Assembly (NCBI RefSeq): GCF_019710585.1
Contig: NZ_JAIFZQ010000017.1
Span: 62,001 to 126,000 of the forward strand
Reading direction: 5' to 3'
DNA from: Arthrobacter sp. MAHUQ-56
Lineage (GTDB): Bacteria; Actinomycetota; Actinomycetes; Actinomycetales; Micrococcaceae
DNA length: 64,000 nucleotides
Positions 44,001 to 51,854 of this stretch are shown in pieces. Below the pieces are notes generated by a model. The model saw only the letters and a program-made list of their open reading frames with translations, had not been told where the DNA came from and did not search any database. Both the position numbers and the translations under genes were made by a program. Positions within the stretch are counted from its first letter, which is position 1. The number at the start of each line of letters is the position of its first letter.

Positions 44001-44373
44001 TGTCGATGGCCGTGTCCAGGTCCAGGTGCTCCCATTCGGTGGAGCGGGGAGCACGGTAGAGGACTTTGGTTTGCCGGCCCGGTGAGTTGACCAGCTGCTC
44101 ACTGGCGGAACCCTTGGGGCAGAGCCGGCCGCGGGAAATGGGTGAGTCCGGATCGCCTTCGATCTGGATGACCTTCTCGTCCTTGACGTAGACCCGCTGG
44201 CCGCATCCAACTGCGCAGTATGGGCACACGCTCTGCACCACCCTGTCGGCAGTGGCCGTCCGGGGGGTTATGGCCTTGGTCCGGGCCGAGGTGACCGCCG
44301 GGCCACGGCCCAGCAGGTCGCCCGTGCTTAGCTGACGGACAACCGGCCATTGAAGAAAACTTCGCGGTGCCAT
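41038..44373 (-). CDS. fdhA: Selenocysteine-containing formate dehydrogenase, molybdenum subunit
   Basis: 1111-residue Mo/W-bis-MGD enzyme if the in-frame TGA at 43807-43809 is read as selenocysteine (residue 189). Residues 1-188 hold the N-terminal [4Fe-4S] motif CPYCAVGCGQRVYV with a later LCPKG. The Sec context is A-R-I-Sec-H-S-A-T-V, followed by LGASFGRGGATQS, matching the known FDH active-site segment. The rest shows CIVIQGSNMAECHPV and a C-terminal molydopterin-binding domain near IGLPYHWGVGNSAVVSGDAA. It oxidises formate to CO2. No twin-arginine signal is seen, so it may face the cytoplasm. Standard gene finders would split it into two frames (43807-44373 and 41038-43785). An acidic, low-complexity insert lies around EEPGPGSEHGAEASERAAGD. 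Confidence 0.93.
43777..43809 (-). promoter_or_regulatory. Selenocysteine TGA codon and SECIS-like hairpin
   Basis: The Sec codon is at 43807-43809. Eighteen nt downstream in the mRNA lies a 5-nt loop AGUUU closed by a 7-bp stem: GGTTCCC (43789-43795 on the plus strand as its complement) with GGGAGCC (43777-43783), including one G-U pair. Bacterial SECIS elements need a hairpin whose loop with G and U is about 16-22 nt after the UGA, which this meets. It lies inside the fdhA coding region. Confidence 0.8.
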
Positions 44374-44472
44374 TTCTGGAGCATATCCCAGACCTCGCCG
44401 GGAGCAACAGGACAGGGTTGGCGTGTCTTTCCCGGGTATCCCTCTGGGCTTCGCTCGCCCCTAGGCACCGAA

Positions 44473-44502
44473 AAGCCCCGGACCGCAGACGGTCCGGGGC
44501 TT
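44473..44502 (-). terminator. Rho-independent terminator of the 90-aa gene
   Basis: Perfect 12-nt arms AAGCCCCGGACC (44473-44484) and GGTCCGGGGCTT (44491-44502) with a 6-nt loop. Read on the minus strand the stem is followed by a T-run (TTTT), 11 bp after the stop of the 90-aa gene. It separates that gene from the fdh genes. Confidence 0.85.
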
Positions 44503-44513
44503 GCCCGAAGTCC

Positions 44514-44786
44514 TTACTGCTCGATTCTGACGCTGAGATCCAAGTGGATGTCGTCCGTTGCCAAGCGGTCTTCGAGGTACCGTGCGAGGCTCACGTCGCT
44601 GGCGGTGTGCGGCCCCTTGGGGACCGCGCCCCGGAACTCGGCCTGGGTGCTGGTTGACTTCAACATATCCAGGGGCGTCCACCGGAGGTGGCCGTCGGTC
44701 AGCCGCTCGATGTCGGTGCGGAAGGTGCGGCGGTGGCCGTCGCGGACGGAAGCGCGCATGGTGAATGGAATGAAAGCTACAGGCAA
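44514..44786 (-). CDS. Hypothetical protein, 90 aa, TTG start
   Basis: Small soluble protein beginning VAFIPFTMRASVRDGHRRTF after the start codon and ending AEFRGAVPKGPHTASDVSLA, then RYLEDRLATDDIHLDLSVRI-EQ. A TTG at 44784-44786 is chosen because AAAGGA lies 6 nt before it, while the longer frame with an ATG at 44837 has no ribosome site and adds unlike sequence. The product looks like a compact alpha/beta protein with no catalytic motif. It is monocistronic, with its own terminator. I do not recognise the family; ribosome site, terminator and codon use support a real gene. Confidence 0.65.
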   Translation of the reverse strand: MPVAFIPFTMRASVRDGHRRTFRTDIERLTDGHLRWTPLDMLKSTSTQAEFRGAVPKGPHTASDVSLARYLEDRLATDDIHLDLSVRIEQ

Positions 44787-45284
44787 GAGGGTCCTTTCGA
44801 GTGAGGCAACCAGCGGTCGGCGCCTCATCAGGAACAAGGCACAGATGGGCGTTCCTATTCCTGCTTGGCCGCAAGTGAGCCAGAGATCACTGGTCGAAGC
44901 TCCTCAAAGCGGGCGCCGTCGTCGTGCTCACATCTGAGGCCGGGCCTGCGCATCACGCGGGCTCCGCCGCAGCTTCAGACGAGAGGCGACAGTCAGTTCG
45001 GAAGGATTGGCTGTCGAGGTGCCCGCGAGCCTCCATTTCCCTGCATTTCCGCAGTTTTAATCCCCTTCCGTTAATAGATTGACACCAAGGGTGGCACGAG
45101 TCACACTGTTGCATATGGTGATCGATGTTGCGTACAGCGCGTTCGGCGAGGTGCTCATCGGACGCGCTGGCGCAGGTCGATCCTCCCTGATCTCAGAACC
45201 ACAACGTTTCGACGACGCCGGTTGCCGCCACCGACTCCGTGGTCCCTTACGTCTCGCCTACTACACAGCCCTCCGGGAGAAAAA
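44787..45284 (+). other. 498-bp gene-free region, leader of the gbcA-like gene
   Basis: No convincing gene. It holds the promoter of the 90-aa gene on the left and a long leader before the Rieske oxygenase on the right. A TTGACA at 45079-45084 is a good -35; CACACT about 17 bp later is a weak -10. If this promoter is used, the mRNA leader would be about 170 nt. No riboswitch class is recognised. Confidence 0.4.
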
Positions 45285-46589
45285 ATGACTGCTCCAGTGA
45301 ACGTGCCCCTCAACTCACGCGGAAAACTCGCTTCGACTTTGCCTGCAGACCAGCAGGCAGAGATCGCCGCGCTGTTCGAGTTCCGGCGCACGGGCTACTC
45401 CCTTGACGCCCCCTTCTACACCGACCGGACGATCTTCAAGATCGACATGGAGGCCATCTTCGGCCAGCACTGGATCTTTGCCGGCAGCGTTGCCGAGCTG
45501 CCGGAGCCGGGCGACTACATCACGGTCGACTATGGCCCCTACTCCCTGATCGTGCTGCGCACCGACGAGGGCGATGTCAACGTCCTGCACAACGTCTGCC
45601 GCCACCGCGGCGCGCGCGTCCTGACCGAAGCAGCCGGTTCCACCGGAAACCTCGTCTGCGGCTACCACTCCTGGACCTACTCCCCCGAGGGCAACCTGAT
45701 CCACGCCTCCGCTCCCGGCGAAGCCAAGTTCGACAAGAACTGCTTCGCCCTCAAGCGCGCCCACAGCCGCGAGGTTGCCGGACTCATCTTCGTCTGCATC
45801 GCTGACGAACCGCCCACAGACTTCGACGAGACCTCGAAGATCTTCGAGCCCTACCTGGCCCCGCACGACCTCTCCAAGACGAAGATTGCCTACCAGCAGA
45901 ACATCATCGAAGAGGGCAACTGGAAGCTCGTCATGGAGAACAACCGTGAGTGCTACCACTGCGACGGACACCCGGAACTCGCCTGCTCGCTCTTCCCCAC
46001 GTGGGGCCTGACCGAGGGCCTGATCCCTCCGCACCTTGAGGAAGTATGGGACCGCAACAAGGAAGCCCAGTCCTCCCTTGAAGAGCGTTGCCGCCGCTAC
46101 GGCCTGCCCTACGAGGTGGTCGAGGAGCTTGACACCCGCATCGCCGGAATCCGCATCTCACGCGAATCCCTGGACGGCGAAGGCGAGTCGTTCTCGGCCG
46201 ACGGGCGCCGGCTGTCCAAGAAGCTGCTCGGCGACCTGCCGGACTTCCGCCTGGGCCGCTGCTCCATGCACCTGCAGCCCAACAGCTGGTTCCACTTCCT
46301 TGGCGACCACGTCATCACGTTCGGCGTCTTCCCGATCAATGAGCACCAGTCGCTGGTCCGCACCACCTGGCTGGTGGCTGACGACGCCGAGGAAGGCGTG
46401 GACTACGACCTGGAGAAGCTGACCTACACCTGGAAGCAGACCAACCTCCAGGACAAGGCGTTCGTGGAGCTGTGCCAGCAGGGCGCTGCCAGCCCCGCCT
46501 ACGAGCCAGGCCCGTACATGAAGAGCGAATACCAGGTGGAGGCCTTCATCAACTGGTACGTGCAGCGGGTGCAGGAGCACTTGGCATGA
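45285..46589 (+). CDS. gbcA: Rieske oxygenase alpha subunit, glycine-betaine demethylase GbcA-like
   Basis: 434-residue Rieske non-heme iron oxygenase. The [2Fe-2S] motif is CRHRGARVL with CGYHSW (C-x-H, C-x2-H). The mononuclear iron site lies in ENNRECYHCDGHPEL, with two histidines in Y-H-C-D-G-H. Overall length and the text SLFPTWGLTEGLIPP resemble GbcA-type oxygenases that demethylate glycine betaine to dimethylglycine and formaldehyde. GGGAG precedes the ATG. The next gene overlaps by 4 bp and encodes the matching reductase. Substrate is inferred from family resemblance and context (formaldehyde dehydrogenase follows); stachydrine- or carnitine-type substrates are alternatives. Confidence 0.83.
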   Translation: MTAPVNVPLNSRGKLASTLPADQQAEIAALFEFRRTGYSLDAPFYTDRTIFKIDMEAIFGQHWIFAGSVAELPEPGDYITVDYGPYSLIVLRTDEGDVNVLHNVCRHRGARVLTEAAGSTGNLVCGYHSWTYSPEGNLIHASAPGEAKFDKNCFALKRAHSREVAGLIFVCIADEPPTDFDETSKIFEPYLAPHDLSKTKIAYQQNIIEEGNWKLVMENNRECYHCDGHPELACSLFPTWGLTEGLIPPHLEEVWDRNKEAQSSLEERCRRYGLPYEVVEELDTRIAGIRISRESLDGEGESFSADGRRLSKKLLGDLPDFRLGRCSMHLQPNSWFHFLGDHVITFGVFPINEHQSLVRTTWLVADDAEEGVDYDLEKLTYTWKQTNLQDKAFVELCQQGAASPAYEPGPYMKSEYQVEAFINWYVQRVQEHLA

Positions 46590-47992
46590 CTGAACTCCTC
46601 ATTGAAACGGTGATCGAGGAACCACAGCGCATCCGCGGTCTTGAAATGCCATGGAACAGGGTGATGGGCAGCACCGAGGCACCCGCGCGCGCTGCCCGTG
46701 CACTGGGCCCTTGGCACCCGCAGGAGTTCATGGCCGAATGCGTGGAAACCATTCCCGAGGCCGGCGGCATCATGACCTTCGTGTTCCGCCGCTGCGACGG
46801 TGCGCCCTTGGCGTTCCGTGCGGGCCAGTACGTCAACGTCGCCTTTCCCGTGAACGGCGACGACCAGGATCCGGTGGATCGCAGCTACTCGCTGTCCAGT
46901 TCGCCCACGCAGCCGTGGACGTTCAGCATCAGCGTCAAGCGCGATGCTACGGGCCTGGTCTCACCCTGGGTGCATGAGAACGTCAAACCCGGCACTGTGC
47001 TCGAGATGCTGGGACCGGTGGGGGCGTTCCACCTGCCCGATGCCGACCGGCGGGCGCGTTACCTCCTGCTGGCCGCCGGCGCAGGTATCACGCCCATCAT
47101 GTCCATGGTGCGGACCATCCACTCCCTGCCCGGACACGCAGACGTTGTGGTGCTCTACCACGGAGCCGAGGCTGGAGGCTTTGCCTTCCACCGGGAGCTG
47201 GCCTACATCGCTTCCGTGGACTCGCGGGTCAAGGTCTTCTACTCCCTGGGCGACCGCAGCAAGCCCGATGGGTGGGAAGGGCTCAGCGGAAGGCTGACGG
47301 CAGCCATGCTCGACCAGGTTGCTCCCGATGCCAATGGCCGCCAGGTCTATGCCTGCGGACCCGAAGGTTACCTGAACAGTGCCACGGAGCTCCTGAAGAA
47401 GGTCGGCGTCGATGACACGTCCATCTACATGGAATTCTTCTCGGGGGACCGCAAGACGCTCCTTGAATACCAGGCAGAGATCGCGCTCGCGTCGGACATT
47501 GCTGAGGAGATCGCGGAGGAAATCGCCGATTCCGCCGAGGACTACTTCGAAAGCCAGCCCAGCGCGTTCGGGCTCTACGAACCGGGTTACGACGCCGAGG
47601 GAACCTTGCCGGCCACGGGGCTTCCGCTGGAAACGGTGGAGCCGGAGGCGCCGTCCTCCGGAGGCACCCCGGATGCGGCTCCGGAGGCCGCTTCCCCCGA
47701 CGCCTCGAGCTTCGACACCGTGGGAACGGGCAGCCTCACCATGTCCTTCATGCGCACCGGCATCAATGTACGGATCGACCCGACCGAACACATCCTCGGG
47801 GCGGCCCAGCGTGCGGGCGTCCGGATTGGCGCGAACTGCCAGGAAGGCATGTGCGGCTCCTGCAAGGTCGTCAAGCTTTCCGGGGAGGTCGACATGAACC
47901 ACCAGGGCGGTATCCGGAAACGTGAGATCGATGCAGGCAAGTTCCTGCCCTGCTGCTCTACAGCGCAGACTGACTTGGTGATCGATGCCTAG
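46586..47992 (+). CDS. gbcB: Oxygenase reductase GbcB-like, with long internal linker
   Basis: 468-residue flavin reductase serving the upstream oxygenase. The FAD-binding motif RSYSLSS is at about residues 99-105, the NAD-binding region LLAAGAGITPIMSMV at about 161-175, and YACGPEGYL near 255. A C-terminal plant-type [2Fe-2S] ferredoxin has C418, C423, C426 and C456. Between the reductase (ends about 290) and the ferredoxin (starts about 383) is an acidic, low-complexity linker of about 90 residues, much longer than the few residues usual in this family. The ATG overlaps the gbcA stop (ATGA). Electrons pass NAD(P)H to FAD to [2Fe-2S] to the Rieske centre. Confidence 0.85.
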   Translation: MTELLIETVIEEPQRIRGLEMPWNRVMGSTEAPARAARALGPWHPQEFMAECVETIPEAGGIMTFVFRRCDGAPLAFRAGQYVNVAFPVNGDDQDPVDRSYSLSSSPTQPWTFSISVKRDATGLVSPWVHENVKPGTVLEMLGPVGAFHLPDADRRARYLLLAAGAGITPIMSMVRTIHSLPGHADVVVLYHGAEAGGFAFHRELAYIASVDSRVKVFYSLGDRSKPDGWEGLSGRLTAAMLDQVAPDANGRQVYACGPEGYLNSATELLKKVGVDDTSIYMEFFSGDRKTLLEYQAEIALASDIAEEIAEEIADSAEDYFESQPSAFGLYEPGYDAEGTLPATGLPLETVEPEAPSSGGTPDAAPEAASPDASSFDTVGTGSLTMSFMRTGINVRIDPTEHILGAAQRAGVRIGANCQEGMCGSCKVVKLSGEVDMNHQGGIRKREIDAGKFLPCCSTAQTDLVIDA

Positions 47993-48048
47993 TCGCTGCA
48001 GCTGCCCCTGATCCATTTGCTTCACGACAACTGATAACAACTGCCTTT

Positions 48049-48083
48049 CAGAAGGTCTGATGCGGCCAGCATCAGACCTTCTG
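48049..48083 (+). terminator. 15-bp perfect hairpin between reductase and formaldehyde dehydrogenase genes
   Basis: CAGAAGGTCTGATGC (48049-48063) and GCATCAGACCTTCTG (48069-48083) pair perfectly with loop GGCCA. It sits 57 bp after the gbcB stop and 41 bp before the next start. There is no T-run, so it may be a partial terminator or an mRNA-stabilising element that lets the two parts be expressed at different levels. Confidence 0.6.
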
Positions 48084-48124
48084 CGGGCATTCGACATTCG
48101 ATCGCCAACCCTAGGAGCCAATCC

Positions 48125-49339
48125 ATGTCAGGTAACAAAGCCGTTGCGTACAAGGCCCCGGGGATCGTTGAAATCATCGATACCCCTTACCCCTCCTTTG
48201 AACTGAAGGCCGGCCCTGGCGTCAATCCGGTCAACGTTGGGCGCAAGGTCCCGCACGGGGTCATCCTGCGCACCGTCAGCACCAACATCTGCGGGTCGGA
48301 CCAGCACATGGTCCGTGGCCGCACGACCGCCCCGGCCGGTCTCGTCCTGGGTCACGAGATCACCGGCGAAGTCATCGAGACGGGGCCCGACGTCGAGTTC
48401 ATCAAGGTGGGTGACATCGTCTCGGTCCCCTTTAACATCTCGTGCGGACGCTGCCGGAACTGCAAGGAGGGCAAGACCGGGATCTGCCTGAACGTGAACC
48501 CGGACCGGCCCGGGTCCGCCTACGGTTACGTCGACATGGGTGGATGGGTCGGCGGCCAGGCCGAGTACGTCCTGGTCCCCTACGCGGACTGGAACCTGCT
48601 GCGGTTCCCCGACCGGGACCAGGCCCTGGAGAAGATCATGGATCTGACCATGCTCTCGGACATCCTCCCGACCGGTTTCCACGGCGCAGTCACAGCAGGT
48701 GTCGGCGTCGGATCCACCGTCTATGTTGCAGGGGCAGGCCCCGTGGGGCTTGCCGCGGCGGCCAGCGCCCAACTGTTGGGGGCCGCGGTGGTCATCGTGG
48801 GTGACCTCAATGAGGACCGCCTGGCGCAGGCCCGGTCCTTCGGCTGCGAAACCGTTAACGTAGCCAACGGCGACCCGGCCGACCAGATCGAACAGATTCT
48901 CGGCGTCCGGGAAGTCGATGCCGGTATCGACGCGGTCGGGTTCGAGGCCCGCGGACACGGTCACGGCGCCCAGGAGGCGCCCGCCACCGTACTCAATTCG
49001 CTGATGGACCTCACCGCCGCCGGCGGCTCCGTGGGCATTCCCGGCCTTTACGTCACCGGGGACCCGGGTGCCGCGGACGAGGCCGCCCGGAAGGGCAGCC
49101 TGTCCCTGTCCCTGGGAACCGGCTGGGCGAAGTCCCTGTCCTTCACAACCGGGCAGTGCCCCGTGATGAAGTACAACCGGCAACTCATGATGGCGATCCT
49201 GCATGACAGGATCCAGATCGCCAAGGCTGTCAACGCCACCGCCATATCGCTCCAGGACGCGCCGCGTGGGTACGCGGAATTCGACGCCGGCGCCGCCACG
49301 AAGTACGTTCTGGACCCGAACGGCTACCTGAGCAACTAG
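48125..49339 (+). CDS. Glutathione-independent formaldehyde dehydrogenase
   Basis: 404-residue zinc medium-chain dehydrogenase. Its text matches the Pseudomonas-type enzyme: ICGSDQHMVRGRT and LVLGHEITGEVIE for the catalytic zinc, CGRCRNCKEGKTGIC for the structural zinc, and VAGAGPVGLAAAASAQLLGA for NAD. The long insertion with GLYVTGDPGAADEAARKGSL is typical of this type, whose NAD stays tightly bound. It oxidises formaldehyde to formate in the cytoplasm. It lies in line with the betaine-demethylase genes, which would release formaldehyde, and close to the formate dehydrogenase, which would use the product. Confidence 0.9.
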   Translation: MSGNKAVAYKAPGIVEIIDTPYPSFELKAGPGVNPVNVGRKVPHGVILRTVSTNICGSDQHMVRGRTTAPAGLVLGHEITGEVIETGPDVEFIKVGDIVSVPFNISCGRCRNCKEGKTGICLNVNPDRPGSAYGYVDMGGWVGGQAEYVLVPYADWNLLRFPDRDQALEKIMDLTMLSDILPTGFHGAVTAGVGVGSTVYVAGAGPVGLAAAASAQLLGAAVVIVGDLNEDRLAQARSFGCETVNVANGDPADQIEQILGVREVDAGIDAVGFEARGHGHGAQEAPATVLNSLMDLTAAGGSVGIPGLYVTGDPGAADEAARKGSLSLSLGTGWAKSLSFTTGQCPVMKYNRQLMMAILHDRIQIAKAVNATAISLQDAPRGYAEFDAGAATKYVLDPNGYLSN

Positions 49340-49370
49340 GCCATTGGCCGGTCCTTCCACAAGGGCCAAA

Positions 49371-49415
49371 GCGGTCGTTGCACCACCCGCAGCGTACGGA
49401 TGGTGCAACGACCGC
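49371..49415 (+). terminator. 15-bp perfect hairpin after the formaldehyde dehydrogenase gene
   Basis: GCGGTCGTTGCACCA (49371-49385) pairs with TGGTGCAACGACCGC (49401-49415), loop 15 nt, 31 bp after the stop codon. There is no clear T-run, but the position and strength fit a terminator. Confidence 0.7.
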
Positions 49416-49610
49416 GTCGGCTAAGAAGGCGGATTGCCCGGTGGCAGCGGCCGGGAGATGCTTCGCCCGCATCACCCGGAACAAGGTCGTGGCAGGATTC
49501 GACCAGCCCAGGATCACCGACAGGCGGAGTTCATCAGCGCGCCACTTCCGGTTAATTACCGACTAGTAACTTGAGGACTCCTGTTGAGACCCCAACCTTA
49601 GAGGCCCACA

Positions 49611-51302
49611 TTGAGCTCCAAAAGCAACCGATGCGCCCCCGTGACCGCGGGCCGGCACCGTGCGGTCATCGCCGCGCTGGCAGTGTCCCTTCCCGTCGCC
49701 TTCCTTGCCCCGGCCGGCGCCTCCACCGCGGCACCCATGGCTCCGGCACAGGACCAGCCGACTGCCACACCGCCACAGCCGGCCCATCTGGATCTTGGTG
49801 CGGCAGATCAGCCCGAGACCCGCACAGTCACCACCCTCGCCCCGGGCCTGACCAGGACGGCCATCACCCGCGGCACTCCCAACCAGGACTTCTTCTGGAC
49901 CGCCGAGGTGGCCGTCCCGTCCACCTCCCCGGACCCCGACGCTCCCGCCACGGCGCTGTCCACCCAGGCACAGGCGCAGCAGGTTGCCGACAAGCTCATC
50001 GCGGCCGGAGTTGCTGCCCGCGTCGAGCACGTCCAGTCACCCCAGCTGGCCGACGCCGGCGGAGACCTCGGATACCGCGTACGGGCGGGACAGTTCACCG
50101 CGAAGGCCGACGGCGCGGCGACCGTCGACCAGATCAAGGCCGCCGGCTACAAATCCTCCGTCATCTACACCGGCTGGGACGGCGACGCGGGCACCAGCGA
50201 AGATGACCGCGGCCCGTGGAACCTGCAGGTACTGACCATCGACCCGAAGGAATTCCGCGGCAACCTCACCTCGTCCTTCGGCGCGAACCTCGAAGACCGC
50301 GAAACCACCAGCTCACTCGCCGCCGCTGCCGGTGCATTGGCTGCAACGAACGGGGGCTACTTCGTCATGGACCCCGCCGCCGGTGCCCCCGGTGATCCCG
50401 CGGGCGCTGCAGTACACGATGGAAAGGTCCTCAGCGAGCCCGTCGGTGACCGGCCCTCCCTGGTCATCGACAAGAACGGCACCTCCATTCAGCGCCTGCA
50501 CTGGCACGGCTCAGTCACCGGCCCGGGCCAGGCCGAAGACCTTTCCTTGGACGGGATCAACCGGGTGCCCGGGCTCATCCGCAACTGCGGCGGCACGGAC
50601 GACACCCCGACCAACCTGCCGCTGCACGACTTCACCTGCACTGACGCCGATGAGATTATCGCCTTCACGCCCGAATACGGTCCCACCACCCCTGCCGGAC
50701 CGGGACTCGAAGTGGTGCTTGATGGCAATGGCACCGTCACCGCGGTCAACCACACCCGCGGCACCGCGGTGCCGGCCGGCGGCCGGACCCTGCAGGCCAT
50801 CGGAGCGGACGCCGACAAGCTCGCAACCCTGGCTGCCCCGGGTACCACGCTGAAAGTCGGCACGGACCTGCTTGACGAAAGCGGCAAGACCCTGAAGACC
50901 GGCCTCAGTACGGACGTGGTCAACGGCGGCCCAACCCTGGTCCACAACGGACAGCTGAACGTCACGGCCAAGCGCGACGGCATGGTCCGCACCAACGACA
51001 GCAACAGCTTCTTCTACGGCTGGGTTCACAAGCGGAACCCCCGCACCATCGCCGGCACCGACGCCCAGGGGCGCACCCTACTGGTCACCGCCGATGGCCG
51101 CCAGACATCCAGCCTTGGCTTGAGCATCAAGGAATCAGCCGACGTCGCCCGGTCCCTGGGCATGGTCAACGCCATCAACCTCGACGGCGGCGGATCCACC
51201 ACCATGGTCCAGGACGGACACGTCGTAAACTCGCCCTCGGACGCCGCTGGCGAGCGTCCTGTCGGCGACGCCCTCCTCGTACTCCCGGGACGCAAAAACT
51301 AG
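49611..51302 (+). CDS. Secreted phosphodiester glycosidase family protein with SPOR-like region
   Basis: 563-residue secreted protein. Start is TTG at 49611 with GAGG 7 nt upstream. A signal peptide (about residues 14-40, RHRAVIAALAVSLPVAFLAP) is followed by a Pro/Ala linker, an SPOR-like peptidoglycan-binding region (about 115-190, QAQAQQVADKLIAAGVAARV and YRVRAGQF), and an NAGPA domain (about 203-563) with the motifs AATNGGYF and NAINLDGGGSTTMV. NAGPA enzymes remove N-acetylglucosamine from phosphodiesters, which suggests action on wall teichoic acid or similar polymers; the true substrate is unknown. It is monocistronic, followed by a terminator-like hairpin. Confidence 0.85.
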   Translation: MSSKSNRCAPVTAGRHRAVIAALAVSLPVAFLAPAGASTAAPMAPAQDQPTATPPQPAHLDLGAADQPETRTVTTLAPGLTRTAITRGTPNQDFFWTAEVAVPSTSPDPDAPATALSTQAQAQQVADKLIAAGVAARVEHVQSPQLADAGGDLGYRVRAGQFTAKADGAATVDQIKAAGYKSSVIYTGWDGDAGTSEDDRGPWNLQVLTIDPKEFRGNLTSSFGANLEDRETTSSLAAAAGALAATNGGYFVMDPAAGAPGDPAGAAVHDGKVLSEPVGDRPSLVIDKNGTSIQRLHWHGSVTGPGQAEDLSLDGINRVPGLIRNCGGTDDTPTNLPLHDFTCTDADEIIAFTPEYGPTTPAGPGLEVVLDGNGTVTAVNHTRGTAVPAGGRTLQAIGADADKLATLAAPGTTLKVGTDLLDESGKTLKTGLSTDVVNGGPTLVHNGQLNVTAKRDGMVRTNDSNSFFYGWVHKRNPRTIAGTDAQGRTLLVTADGRQTSSLGLSIKESADVARSLGMVNAINLDGGGSTTMVQDGHVVNSPSDAAGERPVGDALLVLPGRKN

Positions 51303-51314
51303 CACCCTTTGTCC

Positions 51315-51352
51315 AATTCCCGGCTCCTGGCGATTGTCAGAAGCCGGGAATT
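51315..51352 (+). terminator. Hairpin after the phosphodiester glycosidase gene
   Basis: Perfect 11-nt arms AATTCCCGGCT (51315-51325) and AGCCGGGAATT (51342-51352), 16-nt loop, ending with a short T-run, 13 bp after the stop codon. This fits a rho-independent terminator. Confidence 0.7.
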
Positions 51353-51534
51353 TCCATCTCCCGGCAGGGGCTGCTGACAGATACTCCCGTCCTCGACGCT
51401 GCGAGGGCATTGAAAGGTGCGCCCAGCGAACGGAGCGCAGGTATTTCACGCACGGGAGCAGCCAGTGCGGATTCGGTTCCCATGGTGCGGAGTGGCGTAA
51501 TGCCCTCCAAGCCCGGCCAGCCTAGACTCTGGCC

Positions 51535-51762
51535 ATGCACCCCTTGGTGGCGATCGGACTGGTGTTCCTCACTGTGCTGGCCTGGACCGGCACAGTACTG
51601 ACCTTGCTGGTGACCGTGGCCAAGCGCCGGCGCGACGGCACGACGGCGGCCAGCCCCGCCGGCAAGTCCGCGGAGGACTTGCCGGCCGGGATCCCAGGAT
51701 GGGGCGCTGACCTCAACCCGGCCGAGCGGTCCTTCCTACCCCCGGGAGCACCCCAGGGGTAG
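51535..51762 (+). CDS. Small single-pass membrane protein, 75 aa
   Basis: One transmembrane helix at residues 4-28 (LVAIGLVFLTVLAWTGTVLT) followed by basic KRRR and a short soluble Pro/Ala-rich tail. There is no ribosome site; TAGACT ends 6 nt before the ATG, so the transcript may be leaderless. No family is recognised. The 3' end, including the stop, forms one side of an inverted repeat. It lies between the phosphodiester glycosidase and LacI genes, convergent with the latter. Confidence 0.6.
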   Translation: MHPLVAIGLVFLTVLAWTGTVLTLLVTVAKRRRDGTTAASPAGKSAEDLPAGIPGWGADLNPAERSFLPPGAPQG

Positions 51763-51763
51763 G
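51735..51763. terminator. Inverted repeat at the end of the small membrane gene
   Basis: CCTACCCC (51735-51742) pairs with GGGGTAGG (51756-51763), 13-nt loop, overlapping the stop codon of the small gene and pointing also at the end of the convergent LacI gene. It could terminate transcription from either side; no T-run. Confidence 0.4.
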
Positions 51764-51854
51764 ACGAGTGCGCACTGGCACTTTTCGGAGCGCCGCGGAT
51801 GCTTCTAAAGCCCTGCACAGCCTGACAACTGACCTGCCAGGACGTAGAACGGTG

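Noticed and set aside
45079..45288. 69-aa frame in the leader of the Rieske oxygenase gene
   Set aside because: No ribosome site or motif, and it overlaps the oxygenase start; treated as leader.
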